Source: CAYSNP01 sp964432485 | GTDB lineage: Bacteria; Bacillota; Clostridia; Christensenellales; DTU072 | NCBI GenBank assembly: GCA_964432485.1 | Contig: CAYSNP010000041.1 | Coordinates: 1-15,809, forward strand | Reading direction: 5' to 3' | Length of the DNA: 15,809 nt | Shown here: positions 1 to 5,647 of the stretch, piece by piece | How positions within the stretch are numbered: the first letter of the stretch is position 1 | Layout of the letters: each line of letters begins with the position of its first letter | Program-made: the position numbers and the translations under genes | Notes under the pieces: model-generated | What the model saw: only the letters and a program-made list of their open reading frames with translations | Database searches by the model: none | What the model was told of the DNA's origin: nothing

Positions 1-40
1 AACAAAAAATTTATATTGGTTTTATTAAAGCATGTAGGGG

Positions 41-904
41 CTAATCCTCTTCGTTTTTTGTAAAACCTCGTATTTGAAAACCCTCAGGTACAGGCTGGGT
101 AAATGTATAAGTATTATTCGCCAGCGGCGACCCATCTTGTAAATGAAAAGTAAAGCCTTCTGCCTCAAATCTTATTTCTGTGCCAAACAATAGGTAATCC
201 AAATGCGCACAGCGTGCTTCGCTTAAAGTAACAAGGGTGTCACCAATATATAACTTCACTCCAATTATAGGCGTTCGCCCTTCGACAGAAGTGTCTCCTG
301 GGGGCAATGGTACTCCCATATAATCAGTAGCACCTTCAGGCAGTTCAATGCCGTTTTCACCATATCTGACATTAAACCTTATTTCGCTAAACTTACCATT
401 TGCAGCTATGGGAAAATGCAATTGTGTAGCTAGGTTTATATTGTCCTCAACAAGGACAGCCACTATTATACATTCAATTACTTTGTGTGAATAATCCGGA
501 TGCCGGGGCAATCCTTGCTCAGCAATAAAAAAATTGTATTTTTCATTGTCAAGGATTAAATAATCCAATTGTTGAGAACTGCTATACCCATAAGTATCTT
601 GAAAGTAAAAGGAAAACTCTCCTGCTTGATTGGTGGTTGCGGCTAAGCTGTTATCTTCGCCAAAGCATACCTCGACGTTGGCAAGCGTGTTATGGTATCC
701 GTCTTTAACTATGCCAACTAAATTAAATATTGAATCATTGTCAGGGTCACCTTCTGTTACTACCTTTAAGACCTTTTCTATTTCAGGAGGCGGCAGCTCT
801 TCCTCTGGAGTTTCTTCTGTCTCTGCTGGCGGCGTTGTACAAGCTATCAATGCTAAAGTTGCCAATGCAATAATTAAGACAAATAATATTTTTTTATATT
901 TCAT
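41..904 (-). CDS. Lipoprotein with carboxypeptidase-regulatory-like domain
   Basis: Predicted 287-residue surface lipoprotein of unknown function. The N-terminus (MKYKK, then a hydrophobic stretch ending LALIAC) is a class II signal peptide with the lipid-modified cysteine at residue 22. An acidic, proline-rich linker follows (about residues 23-45). Residues about 55-110 (LVGIVKDG..NTLANVEV, then TTNQAGEFSF) resemble a carboxypeptidase-regulatory-like beta-sandwich, common in cell-surface proteins. I recognise no catalytic motif in the rest. The ATG at 904 is preferred over one 21 nt upstream because AAGGAAC lies 7 nt before it and the signal peptide then begins correctly. The gene is transcribed away from the T-box/trpB unit and appears monocistronic within the window. 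No terminator is visible in the 40 bases after its stop. Lipoprotein call: confident. Function: unknown. Confidence 0.8.
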   Translation of the reverse strand: MKYKKILFVLIIALATLALIACTTPPAETEETPEEELPPPEIEKVLKVVTEGDPDNDSIFNLVGIVKDGYHNTLANVEVCFGEDNSLAATTNQAGEFSFYFQDTYGYSSSQQLDYLILDNEKYNFFIAEQGLPRHPDYSHKVIECIIVAVLVEDNINLATQLHFPIAANGKFSEIRFNVRYGENGIELPEGATDYMGVPLPPGDTSVEGRTPIIGVKLYIGDTLVTLSEARCAHLDYLLFGTEIRFEAEGFTFHLQDGSPLANNTYTFTQPVPEGFQIRGFTKNEED

Positions 905-934
905 ACTTTGTTCCTTAAATAACACTTTTTCTAC

Positions 935-943
935 ATTATAACA
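935..943 (-). promoter_or_regulatory. Extended -10 promoter of the lipoprotein gene
   Basis: Read on the minus strand, this is TG-T-TATAAT, a perfect extended -10 element about 30 nt upstream of the lipoprotein ATG. No good -35 lies 16-18 nt further up; an extended -10 can compensate for that. The ribosome binding site AAGGAA falls between it and the gene. Confidence 0.55.
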
Positions 944-988
944 TAAATTTTGTTAAAAAAAGATTTTTAAAGATTTTTTAAGAATAAG

Positions 989-1017
989 TTGACAACATTT
1001 TGTACTCGTGATATTAT
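989..1017 (+). promoter_or_regulatory. Promoter of the T-box/trpB transcript
   Basis: A perfect -35 (TTGACA, 989-994), a 17-nt spacer and TATTAT (1012-1017). A TATAAT overlaps at 1015-1020 but would give a 20-nt spacer. Transcription would begin around 1024, just ahead of the T-box leader. It is divergent from the lipoprotein promoter. Confidence 0.75.
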
Positions 1018-1039
1018 AATGGTAACAACTGAATATGCA

Positions 1040-1313
1040 AACCGATGATTGCAGAGTAGTAATAATGGGCAAAGCGTTAGAGCGAGCCGCTTACGGTGAG
1101 AGTGCGGTACGAAAACCTATTACGAATGGACTGCATAGGGCAATGAAGAAAAGGCAAACTTGCTCCAGTATTCTTGACGGACTCCCCCGTTATAGGGATA
1201 AGATATAACCGCACTGTTGCGGCGTATCTGATAAGGTAGCTATTGCTACAAAATTGGGTGGCACCACGAAAGTACAATTCGTCCCATGTGAATGTACTTT
1301 ACGTGGTTTTTTT
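1040..1313 (+). promoter_or_regulatory. Tryptophan-specific T-box riboswitch
   Basis: Leader RNA that senses uncharged tRNA-Trp and decides whether trpB is transcribed. The 5' part has the Stem I start (GCAGAGTAGTA, then GCGTTAGAGCGAGCC). The specifier loop reads GAA-TGG-A, with specifier codon UGG at 1127-1129. The T-box bulge is GGGTGGCACCACG (1256-1268). The antiterminator can be drawn as GGG (1256-1258) with CCC (1283-1285) and ACGAA (1266-1270) with TTCGT (1278-1282), bulging out UGGCACC. The UGGC would pair with an acceptor ending GCCA, matching the G discriminator base usual in bacterial tRNA-Trp. The competing terminator follows. Specifier, acceptor match and downstream trpB agree. 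The exact 5' end is approximate. Confidence 0.93.
1264..1313 (+). terminator. T-box intrinsic terminator
   Basis: The 5' arm CCACG-AAAGTACA-ATTC (1264-1280) pairs with GAATGTACTTT-A-CGTGG (1290-1306), with one or two bulged bases, followed by a run of seven T (1307-1313). It shares its 5' arm with the antiterminator, so the two structures exclude each other, as expected for a transcriptional T-box. Confidence 0.9.
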
Positions 1314-1339
1314 ATTTATAAAAATATAGGAGAGATGTA

Positions 1340-1393
1340 ATGAAAAAGGGAATAATTAATGAAAATATAGTGTTTCGATGGCGGGCTTACTGA
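1340..1393 (+). CDS. Possible 17-residue leader peptide between T-box and trpB
   Basis: A short ORF, MKKGIINENIVFRWRAY, starts at ATG 1340 with a good AGGAGA (1329-1334) 5 nt upstream and stops at TGA 1391-1393. It contains one Trp codon (TGG, 1379-1381). Directly before it is a minimal ATG-TAA (1335-1340). It lies between the T-box terminator and the trpB ribosome binding site, so it would be translated only when the T-box is open. It may be a leader peptide, the remnant of a lost first gene of the operon, or chance. I do not recognise the sequence. Confidence 0.3.
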   Translation: MKKGIINENIVFRWRAY

Positions 1394-1446
1394 CAATGCA
1401 AAAAAAAATAGCCAAAACAATATAAAATAAAAGGAGAAATATAAAA

Positions 1447-2688
1447 ATGTTAGAAAAAAATGTAGATTTTGCGGTATATAGCAGACAATATCCCAATAAG
1501 GAAGGTTACTTCGGCACTTATGGCGGTGCGTATATCCCCCCGCAGCTTATCCCTGCTTTTGAGGAGATTGGTGTAGCTTATGCTACCATTTGTCAAAGTT
1601 CTAAGTTTGTCAATGAGCTAAGAAGGATACGCAAAGAGTTTCAAGGTCGTCCCACTCCAACCTATCATTGCGACCGTTTGTCTAATTATGTAGGCAATTG
1701 TCAAATATACTTAAAGAGAGAAGACCTTAATCATACAGGGGCGCATAAACTCAACCATTGTATGGGGGAGGGGCTGCTTGCTAAGTATATGGGTAAGAAA
1801 AAGCTAATTGCAGAAACCGGAGCAGGACAGCACGGAGTAGCACTGGCTACCGCTGCCGCATTTTTTGGCTTAGAATGCGATATTTATATGGGCGAGGTGG
1901 ATATTGTCAAGCAAGCTCCTAATGTTGCCAGGATGAAGATACTTGGCGCAAGGGTTGTGCCCGTTTCGCATGGGCTAAAGACTCTTAAAGAGGCTGTAGA
2001 TGCCGCTTTTGAGGCTTACTTAAAAGAATATGATGATGCCATCTATTGCATTGGCTCTGTGGTAGGGCCTCATCCATTTCCGCTTATGGTAAGAGACTTT
2101 CAAATGGTGGTAGGGGTAGAAGCCAGAGAGCAATTCTTGGATATGACAGGACATTTGCCTGATGCGGTACTTGCTTGCGTGGGCGGCGGCTCTAATGCGG
2201 CGGGTATTTTTAGCGGATTTTTAGCTGACCCTGTAAAGATTTACGGAGTTGAGCCCCTTGGCAAAGGTACTAAAATAGGGGAGCATGCGGCTAGCCTAAC
2301 TTATGGCAGCGAAGGCATAATGCATGGATTTAATTCCATAATGCTAAAAGATGAAAATGGAGAACCTGCACCGGTGCATTCTATTGCCAGCGGGCTGGAT
2401 TATCCTTCCGTAGGACCTGAGCATGCTTACTTAAAGCAGTTAGGTAGGGTAAATTATGTTGCAATTAACGATAAAGAAGCAGTAGATGCATTCTTTACCT
2501 TGTCCAAATTGGAGGGGATTATCCCTGCGCTGGAATCTGCTCATGCAGTAGCATACGGAATGAAACTTGCCAAAGAAATGGGCACAGGCTCTATCCTTAT
2601 CAATTGCTCAGGCAGAGGAGATAAGGATATGGATTATGTGTTGGAGCAATATCCTGATAAAGTTGATGGCAAGCAAAGTACCACCTAA
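1447..2688 (+). CDS. trpB: Tryptophan synthase beta subunit (stand-alone)
   Basis: PLP enzyme that condenses indole and L-serine to L-tryptophan in the cytoplasm; 413 residues. Visible motifs: KREDLNHTGAHK with the PLP-binding lysine at K101, AETGAGQHG (122-130) with catalytic Glu123, the phosphate loop GGGSNA (246-251), and a C-terminal SGRGDKD. The N-terminus (GYFGTYGGAYIPPQL) and SVVGPHPFP (204-212) depart from the enterobacterial form (GTAAGPHPYP) but keep the family pattern. HKLNH replaces the usual HKxN(N/Q). I find no Trp residue in the protein, which suits an enzyme made during Trp starvation. AAGGAG (1431-1436) precedes the ATG. No trpA or other trp gene is adjacent, so it may salvage indole or partner with a distant TrpA. 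Controlled by the T-box upstream. The last codons and the stop lie inside the first unit of a hairpin-repeat array. Confidence 0.95.
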   Translation: MLEKNVDFAVYSRQYPNKEGYFGTYGGAYIPPQLIPAFEEIGVAYATICQSSKFVNELRRIRKEFQGRPTPTYHCDRLSNYVGNCQIYLKREDLNHTGAHKLNHCMGEGLLAKYMGKKKLIAETGAGQHGVALATAAAFFGLECDIYMGEVDIVKQAPNVARMKILGARVVPVSHGLKTLKEAVDAAFEAYLKEYDDAIYCIGSVVGPHPFPLMVRDFQMVVGVEAREQFLDMTGHLPDAVLACVGGGSNAAGIFSGFLADPVKIYGVEPLGKGTKIGEHAASLTYGSEGIMHGFNSIMLKDENGEPAPVHSIASGLDYPSVGPEHAYLKQLGRVNYVAINDKEAVDAFFTLSKLEGIIPALESAHAVAYGMKLAKEMGTGSILINCSGRGDKDMDYVLEQYPDKVDGKQSTT

Positions 2689-2820
2689 CGGTGGCATTAT
2701 GTACATTGCTACGCAATGCATTATGTATTGCCTAAAGGCAACATTATGTACCACCTAACGGTTGGCATTATGTACATTGCTACGCAATGCATTATGTATC
2801 GCCTTACGGCGACATTGTGT
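2681..2820. repeat. Array of six small hairpins with constant 9-nt linker
   Basis: Six short perfect or near-perfect hairpins at 2681-2694, 2704-2718, 2728-2741, 2751-2765, 2775-2789 and 2799-2812. The linker CATTATGTA separates them (2695, 2719, 2742, 2766, 2790; degenerate CATTGTGTT at 2813). Stems: CCACC/GGTGG, CATTGC/GCAATG, TTGCC/GGCAA, CCACC/GGTTGG (one extra T), CATTGC/GCAATG, TCGCC/GGCGA. Loops are 3-4 nt (TAAC, TAC, TAAA, TTAC). The array is also two 70-nt blocks of three hairpins. Between blocks, TTGCC/GGCAA becomes TCGCC/GGCGA, a change on both arms that keeps pairing. The trpB stop codon is in the loop of unit 1. Confidence 0.9.
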
Positions 2821-2861
2821 TGTAGTATTATCTTGTAAGTAAGGTTAAGCTGTGCTAGCGT

Positions 2862-2902
2862 CTGCCTAGATTGCTTCGGCACTTTTGTGCCTCGCAAAGA
2901 CG
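2862..2902 (-). repeat. Palindromic repeat, copy A
   Basis: On the minus strand it reads CGTCTTTGCGAGGCAC, a TTTT-type loop, then GTGCCGAAGCAATCTAGGCAG. It has an inner hairpin GGCAC/GTGCC (2878-2891) inside a TTGC/GCAA outer stem. It resembles the CGTCATTGCGAG...GCAATC palindromic repeats I recall from several bacterial phyla; this was not checked by search. Confidence 0.65.
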
Positions 2903-2949
2903 ATTTATAATACTTTTTGCATTTAATTGAGGTGCAATGCTCTGATTAT

Positions 2950-2980
2950 GTCTTTGCGAGCGGTAGCGAGGCAATCCAGA
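2950..2980 (+). repeat. Palindromic repeat, copy B
   Basis: GTCTTTGCGAGCGGTAGCGA then GGCAATCCAGA. It is the same element as copy A in opposite orientation, so A and B form an inverted pair about 47 nt apart. Confidence 0.65.
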
Positions 2981-3075
2981 CTTCGGAGCCTTGCCCCTTG
3001 AATAAAGTAAAATAATTTCCCAGCGCCTAGCCCCAAAGCCACCTTAACTTTTTGCCATAGGCAAAAAATCTCATT

Positions 3076-3134
3076 ATGAGCCCTGCTCATAATATCATTT
3101 GCTTGCAAATATCACTTTGCAACTTGCTTGCAAA
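3076..3134. repeat. Second hairpin array with ATATCA linkers
   Basis: Three adjacent hairpins: ATGAGC-CCT-GCTCAT (3076-3090), ATTTGC-TT-GCAAAT (3097-3110) and TTTGCAA-CTTGC-TTGCAAA (3116-3134). Short related linkers separate and follow them (AATATC, ATCAC, ATATCATT). The design is the same as the array after trpB (variable stem, constant linker) but with a different linker. Confidence 0.6.
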
Positions 3135-3163
3135 ATATCATTATTTAAGCTACGCTACTGTAA

Positions 3164-3201
3164 GCCTGGTTGCTTCGGCACTTATTTATACCCTCGCAAT
3201 G
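3164..3201 (-). repeat. Palindromic repeat, copy C
   Basis: On the minus strand: CATTGCGAGGGTATAAATAA then GTGCCGAAGCAACCAGGC. It matches copies A and D at both ends (TTGCGAGG and GTGCCGAAGCAA). Confidence 0.6.
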
Positions 3202-3284
3202 CTTTCGCATTTGCTCGTGGGCTCTCACTACTGGCTTGCCACTGGCAACCCAGCTTAACGCGTCGCCTGCAAAGACTTTGTAAT

Positions 3285-3316
3285 CGTCATTGCGAACATC
3301 GTGAAGCAATCCAGGC
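3285..3316 (+). repeat. Palindromic repeat, copy D
   Basis: CGTCATTGCGAACATCGTGA then AGCAATCCAGGC. This is the copy closest to the widespread CGTCATTGCGAN...AGCAATCC form, and is in inverted orientation relative to copy C. Confidence 0.65.
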
Positions 3317-3322
3317 ACACAG

Positions 3323-3354
3323 AGGCTTGCCCTAATGTCAGCATAGCCTTTTTT
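3323..3354 (+). terminator. Probable intrinsic terminator closing the repeat region
   Basis: AGGCTTGC (3323-3330) pairs with GCA-T-AGCCT (3341-3349) with one bulged T around a 10-nt loop, and leads into six T (3349-3354). If used, it would end a trpB transcript with a 3' region of over 600 nt, or read-through from the repeats, just before the next promoter. Confidence 0.4.
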
Positions 3355-3376
3355 ACTTACGGATTTATCAATTATC

Positions 3377-3405
3377 TTGATTATATAGTTATGCTATGAT
3401 AAAAT
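3377..3405 (+). promoter_or_regulatory. Promoter placed for leaderless transcription of the 3412 gene
   Basis: TTGATT (3377-3382), 17-nt spacer, TAAAAT (3400-3405). The ATG lies 6 nt after the -10, so the expected +1 coincides with the start codon. No ribosome binding site precedes the ATG. An alternative pairing, TTATCT (3372-3377) with TATGAT (3395-3400), also leaves a leader of only about 5 nt. Confidence 0.5.
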
Positions 3406-3411
3406 AATAAC

Positions 3412-4791
3412 ATGAGAAAAATTGATAAACTTTTAGATTTTAAGCTAACTGACAAAGCTACCTTTAGCTTAATAGCAATAGCGCTTGTTTTAATACTTGT
3501 TTCTACTATATTTGTAGTTTCAGGTGTAAAAACGGGTATTTTAGGGCTTGAGCAGCCGCCGCCGTCATATGTTACTACTTATTATGATTTGGCAATAGAT
3601 GCCACCGATAGGACAGGCAGAGTGCCCGAATACTTTATACCTCAAAATATACTCAAGGGGCAATTCAAGTTAGCTTACGACGAAAAGATAATGACCATAG
3701 ACAGGGATTGGAATATTTCTCTAAAGCATGGGACAAAAGCAGGCACAAAAAGCACGGTAACTGTGTGTTTAGGCAAAAGTATCTATGCAATAGCCAATAT
3801 TCATATTGTCAATGCCGATAATATCATTATTTCGGCAGAACAATTCCTGCAACTTAATGGCAGCAAACAGACTGTTATAGTGGGTAGTGTGCTGGATTTT
3901 GAGCAAACAGACAGCAATATATCCGATTTTAAGGGCAAGATATACTTTAACCATTTTCCTTTAATCAATTTGAAAAGCAAAAACTTGCCTTTGTTTAGCT
4001 CTGTTAGCGAAGCGCAAGTGATAGGCTTGGATTTGAATATCAATTTAACTGTAGATGAGGCTAGAGCCCAACTTGTCAATATAAGCAATGTACAAGATAT
4101 AGAAGATTTTGCTAAAGTTTTTGGAGCGGTGGCAGGCAGAGCATATAAAACTAGTTTTGAAAATATAACGCTAAAGGGGTTGCTTTCTTTTAAAATAACA
4201 AGCGGAGATAACAGGTACTACATTGGCGGAGTGGCGGGCTTTTTAAATAATCAGCGAAGAATGGTAGAAAATGACCCTAATATAAGTGTGTCGCAAGGCA
4301 TTAGGTCTTATCTAGATATTGAAATCTTAACCGATTGCGAGAGGGTAAGCTATATTGAATGCGGCGGATTGTTTGGAATAATAAAGAATGCCAGCTTGCA
4401 AAAAGCGGTTGTGCAAAGCGATATTGATATAGTAGGAATGGATACTACGCTAGAATGGGTATCCATAGGCGGTATTTTCGGTTCCTTAATTAAGGAATAT
4501 GATACAGTCGGTCAAGATATTTACAGCTTTGACAGTATGGAAGACTTGAATAGTCAAATAGAGATTCTTATTTTGGCGGTCAGCCTTGCTTTCAATGCTA
4601 AGATTGGCGGAATAGCAGCTTATGTGCAAAATGTTAACTTAAAGAAATGCAACCACGATGTTATGTACTCTATCAAAATTGATAAAAAAATGACTCAAAC
4701 AAATAGGGCAAATATTGTAGCCGGCGCACATAATACTGTGCTTGGATATTCTATGACTATAAACGGAGAGGATTGGAGCAGTTTTCAATAA
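3412..4791 (+). CDS. Membrane-anchored surface protein with GLUG-like repeats
   Basis: A 459-residue protein of unknown function. A basic N-terminus and one hydrophobic segment (about residues 18-38) look like an uncleaved signal anchor, followed by a proline-rich spacer (EQPPPS). The rest is polar and beta-rich. From about residue 235 glycine-pair motifs recur: FGAVAG, YYIGGVAGF (about 270), ECGGLFGI (about 318), SIGGIFGS (about 352), KIGGIAAY (about 399). Each is followed by segments such as NASLQKAVV or NVNLKKCNHDV. This pattern resembles the GLUG repeats of extracellular beta-helical proteins, so an outward-facing beta-helix is inferred. There is no LPXTG motif or C-terminal anchor. The ATG lacks a ribosome binding site and sits at the predicted +1. 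The stop overlaps by 7 nt the 3' end of the converging gene. Confidence 0.75.
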   Translation: MRKIDKLLDFKLTDKATFSLIAIALVLILVSTIFVVSGVKTGILGLEQPPPSYVTTYYDLAIDATDRTGRVPEYFIPQNILKGQFKLAYDEKIMTIDRDWNISLKHGTKAGTKSTVTVCLGKSIYAIANIHIVNADNIIISAEQFLQLNGSKQTVIVGSVLDFEQTDSNISDFKGKIYFNHFPLINLKSKNLPLFSSVSEAQVIGLDLNINLTVDEARAQLVNISNVQDIEDFAKVFGAVAGRAYKTSFENITLKGLLSFKITSGDNRYYIGGVAGFLNNQRRMVENDPNISVSQGIRSYLDIEILTDCERVSYIECGGLFGIIKNASLQKAVVQSDIDIVGMDTTLEWVSIGGIFGSLIKEYDTVGQDIYSFDSMEDLNSQIEILILAVSLAFNAKIGGIAAYVQNVNLKKCNHDVMYSIKIDKKMTQTNRANIVAGAHNTVLGYSMTINGEDWSSFQ

Positions 4792-5537
4792 GCTCTGCCT
4801 TGCAGCAGGCAAACGACTGCAGCGGCAAGGCTAATGCTGGATAAAATCAAATAATATAGCGTTAAAGGGGTAAAAAAGCTCATAAGAGCAAGCAGTATAC
4901 CGCTAAATGCAAAATACTTGGTTCTGCTTTTTACAAAAACATTGGCGGCAACTTCGGAAAGTTTGACCTTTGGCATTTTTCTTTTTTTACCGGCTAACTT
5001 TTCGGGCAAGGCATTATGCAATTTAAGATATTTATGCACAACTCTATTTTCTATATATTCGCAATCTATATCCAGTAAGTTCATCATTAAAAAAACCTCT
5101 CGCTTAGGGCGTTTAGATAACATATATACTTTATCGAAATTGTATTTTAACGCTACAAGCCTTGTCCTTGCTATATCGTCCGCATTGGGAGGGTTGAACT
5201 TATACCCAATATAGTACATTCGCTTAATAGGGGAGCGTATTAGGATATTTAGCCCGTCAACTTTAACATCATAGTCTTGGGGCAGTGTAGAAACAAGGCG
5301 GCAAATTGTTTTTCTTGCTCCCCAAATTGCAAAAATTGTTTGCATTTCCGAGATAGAGATAGTTTGTTTATCCTGATAGCGATTCTTAGCGTGCAGTAGC
5401 AGCCCTGAAACAAGCACTATAACAAAGAAACTTGTTGCAAGATTAAGTGGAGTCTGTAACCCTAAAAAGTTTAGCCATAGATAACTAAGAATAAAAATTG
5501 CAAGCACAAAAGCAATTTTATCGAATAGTTTTGCCAT
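4785..5537 (-). CDS. Four-helix membrane protein with soluble central domain
   Basis: A 250-residue integral membrane protein of unknown function. Two hydrophobic segments lie near the N-terminus (IAFVLAIFILSYLWLNFL; LATSFFVIVLVSGLLL) and two at the C-terminus (FAFSGILLALMSFF; LYYLILSSISLAAAVVCLL). A soluble domain of about 130 residues sits between them. Its middle (VDGLNILIRS, RMYYIGYKF, DDIARTRLVALKYNFDKVYM) has a strand-strand-helix-strand look faintly like PD-(D/E)XK or NERD/Mrr-type folds. No complete catalytic set is visible, so that likeness is speculative. The ATG at 5537 gives MAKLFDK; a TTG one codon upstream is possible. No strong ribosome binding site. It converges on the GLUG-like protein gene, overlapping it by 7 nt, and diverges from nadD. 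Confidence 0.7.
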   Translation of the reverse strand: MAKLFDKIAFVLAIFILSYLWLNFLGLQTPLNLATSFFVIVLVSGLLLHAKNRYQDKQTISISEMQTIFAIWGARKTICRLVSTLPQDYDVKVDGLNILIRSPIKRMYYIGYKFNPPNADDIARTRLVALKYNFDKVYMLSKRPKREVFLMMNLLDIDCEYIENRVVHKYLKLHNALPEKLAGKKRKMPKVKLSEVAANVFVKSRTKYFAFSGILLALMSFFTPLTLYYLILSSISLAAAVVCLLQGRAY

Positions 5538-5585
5538 CAATGGTATATTTGACTTAAAGAATAAAAATATACAGGGCGGTAAAAC

Positions 5586-5607
5586 TAGCCTTACAAGGTT
5601 AAGGCTA
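5586..5607. repeat. Perfect 8-bp inverted repeat upstream of nadD
   Basis: TAGCCTTA (5586-5593), CAAGGT, TAAGGCTA (5600-5607). It lies just upstream of the nadD -35, in the 110-nt divergent gap, which fits an operator. It matches no operator I know. There is no T-run on the plus strand, so a terminator is less likely. Confidence 0.45.
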
Positions 5608-5612
5608 TTTGC

Positions 5613-5641
5613 TTGATAAATATAAAGGTATATAATATAAT
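5613..5641 (+). promoter_or_regulatory. Promoter of the nadD operon, placed for a leaderless mRNA
   Basis: TTGATA (5613-5618), 17-nt spacer, TATAAT (5636-5641). The ATG starts 6 nt after the -10, so the expected +1 is the A of the ATG. A second TATAAT at 5631-5636 with TTGCTT (5609-5614, 16-nt spacer) would give a leader of about 5 nt. No usable ribosome binding site precedes the ATG. Confidence 0.6.
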
Positions 5642-5647
5642 GGAATT

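Larger units (their letters stand above)
2689..3411. other. Repeat-dense non-coding gap between trpB and the next gene
   Basis: About 720 nt without a credible gene. Besides the repeats listed separately, it contains a TTTTTGCC-ATA-GGCAAAAA hairpin (3049-3067) and a diverged, inverted stretch around 3216-3275 whose reverse complement begins GTCTTTGCAGGCGACG. Open frames here (for example 3076-3258 and 3099-3335) run through the repeats, lack ribosome binding sites and resemble no protein, so I read the stretch as accumulated palindromic elements plus a possible terminator. Confidence 0.7.

Noticed and set aside
630..941. Plus-strand ORF of 103 codons opposite the lipoprotein gene
   Set aside because: It is a mirror of the lipoprotein coding sequence; the low-complexity serine-rich translation comes from the acidic/proline linker on the other strand.
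1077..1277. Minus-strand ORF of 66 codons
   Set aside because: It lies wholly within the T-box leader, whose secondary structure explains the base pattern. No ribosome binding site or protein-like features.
2681..2820. Could the hairpin array be a CRISPR?
   Set aside because: The repeated parts are only 9 nt, the units between them are palindromic and reused in both 70-nt blocks, the period is 23-24 nt, and no cas genes are present.
3076..3335. Overlapping plus-strand ORFs in the repeat region
   Set aside because: They are translations of palindromic repeats, lack ribosome binding sites and resemble no protein.
4797..4830. GCCTTGC/GCAAGGC stem as a terminator for the 3412 gene
   Set aside because: No T-run follows on the plus strand and it lies within the coding end of the opposing membrane protein gene.
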